In this document: one piece after another, positions 42,426 through 50,461 of the stretch
Position numbering within the stretch: position 1 is the stretch's first letter
How the letters are laid out: every line of letters starts with the position of its first letter
DNA from: JBDHTS01 sp044221445
GTDB taxonomy: Bacteria; Pseudomonadota; Alphaproteobacteria; Micavibrionales; Micavibrionaceae
Length of the DNA: 64,000 bases
Direction of reading: 5' to 3'
Assembly: GCA_044221445.1 (NCBI GenBank)
Contig: JBGAPF010000009.1
Coordinates: 1-64,000, forward strand
Made by a program: the position numbers and the translations under genes
The notes under the pieces: model-generated
Databases searched by the model: none
What the model was told of the DNA's origin: nothing
What the model saw: the letters and a program-made list of their open reading frames with translations, nothing else

Positions 42426-42733
42426 TACAGCCAGGGCAAAAACTTGAAACAATGCTGGGCGGCGCCCCGGTGCAGATGTCGCGCGGCGGGCCTCTGGAAA
42501 TGATCAGCAGCGGAAACTCGTTCAACGCGATTCTGGCGGCGCGGTTGATCGGCCAGGGACTGGACGTTACCGCGACCATAGGCAGCCCGACTTTGACGAC
42601 CAGGTTCGGTCTCGGTGCGAACGGGCTGGAGGCCGGACCGGGCAACAGTATTCGTCCCGCGGGTCAGTCGGCGGACTTCGCACAAAACAGCTGGGCTGCA
42701 CCCGCTTCTCAGCCTCAAAAACTGGAAATGTGA
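42422..42733 (+). CDS. Hypothetical protein, 103 aa
   Basis: Starts at ATG 42422, overlapping the stop of the 94-residue gene by four bases. Rich in Gly, Ser, Ala and Pro, with a hydrophobic middle (FNAILAARLIGQGLDVTATIG) and a disordered-looking C-terminus. No family is recognised. Partner of the preceding gene by coupling. Confidence 0.55.
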   Translation: MIQPGQKLETMLGGAPVQMSRGGPLEMISSGNSFNAILAARLIGQGLDVTATIGSPTLTTRFGLGANGLEAGPGNSIRPAGQSADFAQNSWAAPASQPQKLEM

Positions 42734-42820
42734 TTTTTATAAATTTTCCCCATTGCAACCGAAGCGGGTTTGCGTCATATCATAGGATGTACACCAACAT
42801 CATTAAATATGGTCTGACGC

Positions 42821-43891
42821 ATGTCTGTGGGGACATCCAGAACAGCATTGATAACCGGCATCACCGGCCAGGACGGCGCATTGCTTGCCCGTTTCCTGCT
42901 GGATAAAGGGTATACGGTTCACGGGCTGCAGCGTTATGCGGCAAACGACCACACCCAGCGCATCAAGACCCTGATCGGCAATCCCAACTTTCACCTTCAC
43001 TACGCGGATATGACTGATGGAGGCAGCCTGTTTGCGCTTCTGAACAAACTGCAGCCCGGCGAGATTTATAACCTTGCGGCCATGAGCCATGTGAAGGTCA
43101 GTTTCGAGATGCCGGAATACGCGGCCAATGTTGACGGCCTCGGCACGCTGCGGTTGCTTGAGGCCATCAAAACACTCGGAATGAAAGATCGCGTAAAGTT
43201 CTATCAGGCGTCGAGTTCCGAAATGTTCGGCAACGCCCCGGCGCCGCAGGACGAGTCGACGCCGCTGCAACCCTGCAGTCCGTATGCGACCGCTAAACTC
43301 TTCGCCTACTGGACGGTAAGAAATTACCGGGAATCCTATGGCATTCACGCCAGCAACGGCATTCTCTTCAACCACGAAAGCCCTGTGCGCGGCGAGGAAT
43401 TCGTGACGCGCAAGATCACACGCGCCGTTGCCTCTATAGAGGCCGGAAAGCTTGAGTGCCTGTCGATCGGCAACCTCGACTCCTGCCGCGACTGGGGCCA
43501 CGCCCGCGATTACGTCGAGGGCATGTGGACGATGATGCAGCAGGACAAGCCGGACGATTATGTGCTGGCGACAGGCAAAACCTACAGCGTGCGCGATTTC
43601 GTGACCGCCGCCTTTGGCTGTATCGGCATCCAGATCGTGTGGCGCGGCAAGGGAGTCGATGAAAAAGGCTATCATGCACGCAGCGGCCGCCTGCTTGTGC
43701 AGGTCGATCCCCAGTTTTTCCGCCCTAATGAAGTCAACCATCTTCTTGGCGACGCTTCCAAGGCGCGGCGTATCCTCGGCTGGACGGCGAAAACGCCTTT
43801 CCATGCGCTGGTTCGTGATATGGTGATGGCCGATCGAGCGGCACTCAAAGGCACGGACGGCTATGACCTATTCCTGGAAGCTGCAGAATAA
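42821..43891 (+). CDS. gmd: GDP-mannose 4,6-dehydratase
   Basis: A 356-residue SDR enzyme converting GDP-mannose to GDP-4-keto-6-deoxymannose. NADP motif GITGQDGALLARFL, active-site YQASSSEMFG, and YxxxK in YATAKLFAYW. NGILFNHESPVRGEEFVTRK is a strong family signature. A 29-base overlap joins it to the next enzyme of the GDP-fucose pathway. Confidence 0.95.
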   Translation: MSVGTSRTALITGITGQDGALLARFLLDKGYTVHGLQRYAANDHTQRIKTLIGNPNFHLHYADMTDGGSLFALLNKLQPGEIYNLAAMSHVKVSFEMPEYAANVDGLGTLRLLEAIKTLGMKDRVKFYQASSSEMFGNAPAPQDESTPLQPCSPYATAKLFAYWTVRNYRESYGIHASNGILFNHESPVRGEEFVTRKITRAVASIEAGKLECLSIGNLDSCRDWGHARDYVEGMWTMMQQDKPDDYVLATGKTYSVRDFVTAAFGCIGIQIVWRGKGVDEKGYHARSGRLLVQVDPQFFRPNEVNHLLGDASKARRILGWTAKTPFHALVRDMVMADRAALKGTDGYDLFLEAAE

Positions 43892-44819
43892 ACGGATATG
43901 GATCGCCGGCCATGAAGGCATGGTGGGCAGGGCGGTCATGCGCCGCCTTGACGGTGAACCATGCGCCTGTATTACCGCCCCCCGGCGCGCGCCTGATCTG
44001 CGGCGGCAGGCGGATGTCGAGGAATGGCTCGCCGGACATATGCCGGATGCCGTCATAATCGCCGCAGCGACCGCAGGTGGTATCGGCGACAACAAAGCCC
44101 GTCCGGCCGATTTTCTGTACGACAACCTGATGATCGCCGCCAATATCATCGAGGCATCCCATCGTTGCGGCATCGACCGTCTGCTGTATCTGGGGTCTTC
44201 CTGCATCTACCCGCGCGATGCGGCCCAGCCGATCCGGGAAGAGGCGCTGTTGAGCGGCCCGCTGGAAACGACCAACGAGGCGTATGCCATCGCGAAGATC
44301 GCAGGCATGAAACTGTGCGAAGCGTACCGGACGCAGCATGGCCGCTCTTACATTGCCGCCATGCCATGCAACCTCTATGGACCTTACGACCGGTTCGATT
44401 TTGGCCGGTCTCATGTCATTCCCGCACTGATCATGAAGATGCACAAAGCGAAAGAAGACCATGCGCCGACGGTCACGTTATGGGGGACGGGCGCCCCCTT
44501 GCGTGAATTCCTGCATGTCGACGATCTGGCGAACGCACTGGTCGGGATGTTGACGGATTATGACGGCGCCTCGCACCTCAATATCGGCAGCGGTGAGGAG
44601 ATCAGTATTGCCGACCTTGCGTTCACTGTGGCAAAGGTTGTCGGATATGAAGGCACAGTCCTGTTCGACCCCGCCATGCCGGACGGCACGCCGCGCAAAC
44701 TGATCGATTCAAGAAAAATACGCGCGCTTGGATGGAAGCCTGCGATAAAACTGGAGAAGGGCCTCGAGGATGCCTGCCGATGGTATGTTGAAAACAGAGG
44801 CGATTACGGGGCCGTTTAA
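43863..44819 (+). CDS. fcl: GDP-L-fucose synthase
   Basis: A 318-residue bifunctional epimerase/reductase making GDP-L-fucose. NADP motif GHEGMVGRAVMRRL; catalytic Ser in LGSSCIYP; YxxxK in YAIAKIAGMKL; and the family-specific NLYGPYDRFD and REFLHVDDLA. It provides activated fucose for surface glycans. Confidence 0.93.
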   Translation: MTYSWKLQNKRIWIAGHEGMVGRAVMRRLDGEPCACITAPRRAPDLRRQADVEEWLAGHMPDAVIIAAATAGGIGDNKARPADFLYDNLMIAANIIEASHRCGIDRLLYLGSSCIYPRDAAQPIREEALLSGPLETTNEAYAIAKIAGMKLCEAYRTQHGRSYIAAMPCNLYGPYDRFDFGRSHVIPALIMKMHKAKEDHAPTVTLWGTGAPLREFLHVDDLANALVGMLTDYDGASHLNIGSGEEISIADLAFTVAKVVGYEGTVLFDPAMPDGTPRKLIDSRKIRALGWKPAIKLEKGLEDACRWYVENRGDYGAV

Positions 44820-44888
44820 GCGGAAAGGATTGCTTCACCGCAGCAATCTGCCTTAAGGTAAAGGGATCACTCCAGCATAAGGGCATCC

Positions 44889-45783
44889 ATGAGCACGCAA
44901 TCGACGCGCCATCTTTTTCTAATTGAACCGGCCGTCTTCTATTCCAACCCCCAGACGGCGGAAACCAACCATTATCAGGCCGACAAGCATGAAAGCCATG
45001 ACGAGACGTTTCATCGTTCATTGAAAGAATTTCGCCGCTGGCGGGACCTGCTGGTGGAAAACGGCGTATTCGTGACCACGGTTCTGGGGTCGCCGGAATG
45101 CCCCGACCACGTTTTCCCCAATTGGATTTCAACTCATGAGAACCGTCAGATGGTAATTTATCCGATGCGGAATGAAAACCGACGGATCGAGAAAACGCCA
45201 CGCATCGTCGATACGTTAAAACGTTCCTACGATGTCGCCCTGGATCTGAGTTCCTATGAGGCAAAGGGAAAATTCCTGGAAAGCACGGGCAGTCTTTGCA
45301 TCGACCGGGTCAACAAAGTTGTCTATGCCGGGCTGTCGCCCCGCACCAGCGAGGAACTCGTTCGCCTGTGGGCAAAGGAAATGGGCTTCGAACCGGTCGT
45401 TTTCGATACTCAAAGCCATACCGGAAAACCTGTCTATCATACAGACCTGGTTATGTTTACAGGGACGGAAGTCGCCGGCATCTGCTCCCCCTGTATCGCC
45501 GATAAGGACAGGGAACGCGTCCTGGGCCATCTGCGCGAAACCCACGACGTCGTTGAGTTCTCGATGGGGCAGCTCCAGACCTTCTGCGGCAACTCCTTGG
45601 AAGTGCTGGGCGAGAACGATGAGCGTATGATCGCGATGTCGAAAGCGGCGAGCGATCTCAGTTACGGAAGCGCAGAAAGAAAAGCTCGCATCCTGCTTCA
45701 CCCGTTTCCTGCTGGCCGAAATTCCCACGCTCGAAATCTATGGGGGCGGATCCGCGCGCTGCACGATTATGGAGATGTTTTAA
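44889..45783 (+). pseudogene. ctlX: CtlX-type arginine deiminase-related protein, frameshifted near the 3' end
   Basis: Residues 1-265 match the amidinotransferase/deiminase superfamily (CtlX): LIEPAVFYSNPQTAETN, FPNWISTHENRQMVIYPM, YHTDLVMF and FCGNSLEVLG. The catalytic C-terminus, EIPTLEIYGGGSARCTIMEMF, is present but lies one frame over, ending at TAA 45783. The shift occurs near the A-rich GAAAGAAAAGC at 45674-45685, consistent with one inserted base. Without correction the frame runs on to 46166 as nonsense. Either the gene is broken, the read is wrong at the homopolymer, or slippage occurs. Confidence 0.8.
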
Positions 45784-46151
45784 GGCGCGACGCGGCGCAG
45801 GGTCACCAGGACGATTTCGTTTCCATACTGGATCGGCCCCGACATCTGTATCTGGTCGCCTTTGCGCGACAGCTTAAGGACGGATCTGTAGGTCACCACT
45901 TCCCGCGTGGGGCTGCCGTTGGGTCGAAGCAAGGCAAAATCGGGATTGGCTTCTGCAGGATCGGCGACGGAAACCATCTCCACCTCGGCATCGTTAAGGA
46001 TATGGAACGAACTGCTCCACAAAACATTGTTGCCGTCGCGCCGTTCGGTCTTGCCATCACTGATGACGGTCGTCCCGTCGCTGCGTCGCTCCAGCGGGCC
46101 GGTATAATTGCTGGTGGAGGAAACCTGATACGTGCCGTCGAGACCGGTCAT
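45780..46151 (-). CDS. Hypothetical protein, 123 aa
   Basis: A small beta-rich-looking protein beginning MTGLDGTYQVSSTSNYTG, without signal peptide or membrane segment. It lies 6 bases downstream of the EgtD-like gene and overlaps the corrected ctlX end by 4 bases. No family is recognised. Confidence 0.5.
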   Translation of the reverse strand: MTGLDGTYQVSSTSNYTGPLERRSDGTTVISDGKTERRDGNNVLWSSSFHILNDAEVEMVSVADPAEANPDFALLRPNGSPTREVVTYRSVLKLSRKGDQIQMSGPIQYGNEIVLVTLRRVAP

Positions 46152-46157
46152 GCGGTT

Positions 46158-47303
46158 TTAGCTTAATTGTAAAGGACGTATCGATTGCGCGAGGATGAGT
46201 CCGTGAGGCGAGCTCTCTTCCCTGAAAATACATTCTGCGGGAACTGTATAGCCTGCAGCCTCCAGCATTTCCACGTAATCTGTTTCATCCCATTTATGAG
46301 ACAAAAGCAACGGCAGTCGATCCCCGGGCTGCATAATGATTTTTTCGCGCGTCTGTGAAGGAAAGAGGTGCTCGTTTTTACAGACCACATCCAGAGACAC
46401 AGCTTTGCGCCCGATGTCATACCGGGGATCCATTTCCCAATGATCATAAGGGTTGTAATCTTGATCTGTTATAACGTTTTCTTTTTTTGCCCTTGTAAAG
46501 GCACTGAAAACAAACGCTTCAAACTGTTCCGTGCGTTTATATTGATCCAGAATAACATTGGGGTCGCGCTGTGCCTGAAAGGACAGAAGCAGAAACGCGC
46601 CCGGCCCATACTGGCGATTCATGCGGCCAAAGTATGTTTGCGCATTCTGCCTGGACGTAAGGCCATTTGCGGGGCTTTCATCAGGAGCGTTGGCGAAAGG
46701 CCCTCCAAACGACATAACGACAGGTGTGAATTGTGAATCTTCATTTGGTATATTCAGGTCGCCGCTGGCCGAAAAGTCACCTGTGACGCCATATGACGTA
46801 AGGTTAAATTTTCTTTTAATAAAATTGGATGATTCAATCCCGTAACGCGGAACGATGTCCATAGCTGTGTAGCTGATAATTTCATGCCGATCAGATTGCC
46901 TGATCGCCCTGATAATTTCCGATGGTTTGCTGACGCCGCTTTTTCCGCCGCAGCCATACTCGATGGCCTTAATTTTTTCGGGAAGCCTTTGAACGAGGCC
47001 TCTTTTTATGGCGTATCGTATAGCTTCAAGATCGCCGCTTACTAAAGGAAGCGTATGAATAAGATTATCCCACGCGGGACTTCCGACCGGATTATCATGG
47101 TTTTTTTTACCCTTTGCCGAATCGAAAAAAAGATGGGAAGGGTCCAGTCCGATGCGCCTGCGCAATATGACGTTTAAAAAAGCAGGCCTGAATCTGGTGT
47201 CGATAACATGCTGATGAGGGAAAGCCGGTATGGCTGATCCGATATCGCGCCTGTCAGGCCCGCGAAACTGTGTGTTGGCGTGATGCGACAGATCTACAAT
47301 CAT
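46158..47303 (-). CDS. Putative EgtD-like SAM-dependent methyltransferase
   Basis: A 381-residue protein. A SAM-binding-like IKAIEYGCGGKSGVSK near residue 115, followed by TAMDIVPRYG, and the later GDRLPLLLSHKWDETDYVEMLEAAGY resemble the histidine-specific methyltransferase family (EgtD/DUF2260). No EgtB or other ergothioneine gene is adjacent, so the substrate is open. AAAGGAC lies 14 bases before ATG 47303. Confidence 0.5.
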   Translation of the reverse strand: MIVDLSHHANTQFRGPDRRDIGSAIPAFPHQHVIDTRFRPAFLNVILRRRIGLDPSHLFFDSAKGKKNHDNPVGSPAWDNLIHTLPLVSGDLEAIRYAIKRGLVQRLPEKIKAIEYGCGGKSGVSKPSEIIRAIRQSDRHEIISYTAMDIVPRYGIESSNFIKRKFNLTSYGVTGDFSASGDLNIPNEDSQFTPVVMSFGGPFANAPDESPANGLTSRQNAQTYFGRMNRQYGPGAFLLLSFQAQRDPNVILDQYKRTEQFEAFVFSAFTRAKKENVITDQDYNPYDHWEMDPRYDIGRKAVSLDVVCKNEHLFPSQTREKIIMQPGDRLPLLLSHKWDETDYVEMLEAAGYTVPAECIFREESSPHGLILAQSIRPLQLS

Positions 47304-47381
47304 CGTAGTATGGACGTCCTTTGATTCAGCCCCGGAGATAATAACATAACCTAAAGTATTATGCTAAAAGTCGTTTCTTAA

Positions 47382-48032
47382 TTATGTTTTTGCATCGGGG
47401 ATGCGGGCTTTCTCCCACATGGCCTTGAATTGCAGCCTGTAAGCTTCCGCCACTGCGGCGTAATTCAGGACGATGACCGTAGGCTCGTGTTTGAAGAGCA
47501 GGATCGCAAGCTTTTCCCCGTAAACGTAAAAGGGAACGGCTGAAAACATATCCTTCGGGATCCACCGGTATTGGGCGTAATCCGATGTCGCAAGATAGTA
47601 AGTGTCGCCTTCCTTGATGGCGATCTTGTAGGACACGTCGGGAATGTCCTTCATCCGTTCGACATGGGATGTAACATTTTCTGCGCCAAGCCATTTTTCG
47701 AAGTCGCGCTCATTGACATTGCTGACGAGGACTTCACCTGGCTTGGTGCGAAGCGTCTCATATATATCCGCATAAAAATCCTTGAACCCTTCGCGGCCTT
47801 CAAAAATCCGGATATCGTTGCGCTGCATGCGGACGCCGCCGTCGATGAATTCGATTCCCGCGCTTTCAAATGCCTTCTGGATTGTGCTGACGGTATTGGC
47901 GCGGGGGGTGCTGACCCCGTTTTCGATGCTGCCGATCGATGTCGCGGAAATACCTGTTCTTTCCGCGAGGTCGGCCTGACTCCAGTTAAGGATTCCGCGT
48001 GCGCCCCGGATCTGGCCGGTTGTAATGGTCAT
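47382..48032 (-). CDS. XRE-family regulator with C-terminal sensor-like domain
   Basis: A 216-residue protein. The N-terminal Cro/CI-type helix-turn-helix is at residues 5-60 (SQADLAERTGISATSIGSIE). The 140-residue C-terminal part (YLATSDYAQYRWIPKDMF, then VYGEKLAILLF) may sense a ligand. It could control the methyltransferase downstream, 78 bases away on the same strand; this is inferred from position only. Confidence 0.75.
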   Translation of the reverse strand: MTITTGQIRGARGILNWSQADLAERTGISATSIGSIENGVSTPRANTVSTIQKAFESAGIEFIDGGVRMQRNDIRIFEGREGFKDFYADIYETLRTKPGEVLVSNVNERDFEKWLGAENVTSHVERMKDIPDVSYKIAIKEGDTYYLATSDYAQYRWIPKDMFSAVPFYVYGEKLAILLFKHEPTVIVLNYAAVAEAYRLQFKAMWEKARIPDAKT

Positions 48033-48189
48033 GACGTGTCAGCCCCCATGCTGATAGCGCAAGATAAATACAGATATTTCCTTAATATTTTAAAGGTATT
48101 AGCGCGAAACGCAAAGACGGTGCAAATGAAAAATTTATCTCATTCCCGCAAAAAACCACTTGACAATATGGTAAGATTGTGAAAAAAGT

Positions 48190-48322
48190 AAGACTAACTT
48201 AGTAATTGAGAAAGTTTTAGGCCAGTTCTCCCCCGAATAGCCTGAAAGATAATTCTTCAAGCTGAGTGACCCACACAATCGCCGGACCTTTCGATCCCCC
48301 TCGAAAGGTCCGGATTTTTTTT
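48190..48322 (+). ncRNA. Candidate small RNA with two C-rich hairpin loops
   Basis: In a 306-base gap with no plus-strand gene, a strong plus-strand terminator (48282-48322) stands alone. Just upstream is a hairpin with ACTTAG / CTGAGT outer and TTTTAGGC / GCCTGAAA inner stems (48197-48267) and the loop CTCCCCC. The terminator loop is TCCCCC. C-rich loops able to pair with Shine-Dalgarno sequences are known in regulatory RNAs. TTGACA at 48160-48165 may be a -35 element, but no good -10 is seen. Confidence 0.4.
48282..48322 (+). terminator. Orphan plus-strand terminator
   Basis: CCGGACCTTTCGA / TCGAAAGGTCCGG, a 13-base perfect stem with loop TCCCCC, followed by ATTTTTTTT. The T-run is only on the plus strand, while both flanking genes are on the minus strand. 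Confidence 0.85.
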
Positions 48323-48338
48323 CTCGGTTTTCATGAGG

Positions 48339-50390
48339 TCAGGCGGCCTTGCTGTCCAGAAGCCCTTCCCGGCGCAGCAGGGCGTCCGGGTCCGGGTTGC
48401 GGCCGCGGAATCGCTTGTACAATATCGAGGGATGCTCGCTGCCGCCCTTGGCCAGGATTTCATGGCGGTAGGCGTTGGCGGTGGCGCGGTCATAAAGGCC
48501 GCGTTCCATGAACAGTTCAAACGTATCCGCATCCAGGACTTCCGCCCATTTGTAACTGTAATAGCCGGCGGCATATCCGCCGGCGAACAAATGGCTGAAG
48601 GATGCCGAGGCGGGGCCCGCCAGGCGCGGAAACAGCGATGTCTCTGCCAGCGCTTTATCCTCGAAGGTGGCGACGTCCTCGATGGCTGCGGGGTCGGCGG
48701 TATGCCAGGCCATGTCCATCAGGGAGAACCCAGTCTGGCGCAGCCCGGCCCATCCGATCATATAGTTGCGGGCGTTGTTCAGTTTATCGATCAGATCCTG
48801 CGGGATCGCATCACCGGTCTGGTAGTGACGCGCGAACAGGTCCAGCGTTTCGCGCTGATATGTCCAGTTTTCCTGAACCTGGGAAGGCAGCTCGACGAAA
48901 TCCCACAATACGTTCGGGCTGGCCAGCGAAGGATAGGTGACCTCCGACAGCAGCCCATGCACCGCGTGGCCCATTTCATGAAAAAGAGTTTCCACCTCTC
49001 CGTGGGTCAAAAGGGACGGACGCTCTTTCGTTGGCTTGGTGAAATTGCAGACGATGGCGATGATCGGCCGTTCTATTTTGCCGTGGAACAGGCCCTGGCT
49101 GCGATAGCTCGTCATCCACGCCCCTTCTTTTTTACCTGTGCGCGGATGGAAGTCGGCGTAAAGCGTGCCGATGAAACGCCCGTCCGCTTCGTCCGTCACA
49201 TCATAGGCGGTAACATCGGCGTGCCATACAGGATAGTCTTTACTGGCTTTGAAACGGAGACCGAACAGGCGGCTGAAATGGCCGAAGCAGCCTTCGAGCA
49301 CATTAGCGAGGGGGTAGTAAGGGCGGAAATCTTCCGACGTAAAAGCAAACAGGCTTTGCTTCATCTTTTCACCGTAATATCCTACATCCCAGGGCTGAAG
49401 ACCTTCTTTCACGCCTTCTTTCCGCGCAAAATCCTGAAGCTGTTTCAGGTCGGCTTTTGCCGCCGGTTTGTAGGTGGTCACGAGACGGCGCAGAAACGTG
49501 TCAACCGCTTCCGGCCTTTCCGCCATGCGGCGTTCCAGAACGTAATGCGCATGGCTGGCATAGCCCAGCAGTTTAGCGCGCGCGTCGCGCAGGGAGACGA
49601 TTTCTTTTATGACCGGCGCGTTGTCGTACTCGCCGCCCCAGGCGCGCGAGGCGAAGGCCCGCCAGATTTTTTCGCGCAAAGCCCGGTTGTCGGCATACTG
49701 GATAAAAGAGATGTAGCTGGGCGCGTCCAGTGTGAAAAGCCATTTATCCGGCTTTCCTTTTTCCTCCGCCATCGCCTTTGCACCTGCCACGGACGACTCT
49801 GGAAGCCCTGCCATGTCTGCGCTGTCGCTGATCCACAACTCAAATCCTTCCGCCGATTTTTTGACGTTGTTCGAGAAAGACGGACCCAATACAGACATGC
49901 GCTGACTGATCTCGCGCATGCGCGCCTTGGCCACTTCGTCCAGCTCAGCGCCGCCGCGGACGAAACCGCTATACGTTTCTTCCAGAAGCGTTTTCTGTTC
50001 CGGTGTCAGGTCAAGCGTGTCGATCTGCCTGAAGACGGTGCGCACCTTTTCAAACAGGACGGGATCAAGCGCGACATCGCTGGAAAAGTCAGCGCCAAGC
50101 GGGCCAATTTTTTCCGCCAGATCCTGCAGCCCATCGGTTCCGGCGGCAGACAGTTGGTTATAAAAGATCGATGTAACGATCCCCAGGGTTTCGCTCGCCG
50201 TTTCCAGGGCGACGATGGTGTTTTCAAAATCGGGTGCGGCTTTTTGGTTTTTGATAGCGTCGATATTCCGTCGTGCCTCCACGATCGCCGCTTCGACGGC
50301 TGGCAGATAGTGTTCCTCCCGGATCCGGTCGAAAGCCGGGGCATGGTTGGGAAGGCTTGATTCCTGCAACAGCGGATTTTCGGCGGACAT
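48339..50390 (-). CDS. M3-family oligopeptidase
   Basis: A 683-residue zinc metallopeptidase of the thimet/oligopeptidase A/Dcp family. The HExxH motif is in LFHEMGHAVHGLL, with the third ligand region in the following helix (FVELPSQVQENW). It degrades short peptides in the cytoplasm; no signal peptide is present. AAAGGA lies before ATG 50390; the longer frame has no better signal. Confidence 0.92.
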   Translation of the reverse strand: MSAENPLLQESSLPNHAPAFDRIREEHYLPAVEAAIVEARRNIDAIKNQKAAPDFENTIVALETASETLGIVTSIFYNQLSAAGTDGLQDLAEKIGPLGADFSSDVALDPVLFEKVRTVFRQIDTLDLTPEQKTLLEETYSGFVRGGAELDEVAKARMREISQRMSVLGPSFSNNVKKSAEGFELWISDSADMAGLPESSVAGAKAMAEEKGKPDKWLFTLDAPSYISFIQYADNRALREKIWRAFASRAWGGEYDNAPVIKEIVSLRDARAKLLGYASHAHYVLERRMAERPEAVDTFLRRLVTTYKPAAKADLKQLQDFARKEGVKEGLQPWDVGYYGEKMKQSLFAFTSEDFRPYYPLANVLEGCFGHFSRLFGLRFKASKDYPVWHADVTAYDVTDEADGRFIGTLYADFHPRTGKKEGAWMTSYRSQGLFHGKIERPIIAIVCNFTKPTKERPSLLTHGEVETLFHEMGHAVHGLLSEVTYPSLASPNVLWDFVELPSQVQENWTYQRETLDLFARHYQTGDAIPQDLIDKLNNARNYMIGWAGLRQTGFSLMDMAWHTADPAAIEDVATFEDKALAETSLFPRLAGPASASFSHLFAGGYAAGYYSYKWAEVLDADTFELFMERGLYDRATANAYRHEILAKGGSEHPSILYKRFRGRNPDPDALLRREGLLDSKAA

Positions 50391-50461
50391 GACGGTTCCT
50401 TTAATGATTTGCTTTCGCAAAGGTGGCCGCGATATAAGCGCTGGTCAAGCTTTGTTTGGAT

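Noticed and set aside
45784..46166. C-terminal 128 codons of the uncorrected ctlX frame
   Set aside because: They are antisense to a minus-strand gene and follow a frameshift; the conserved C-terminus is in the other frame.
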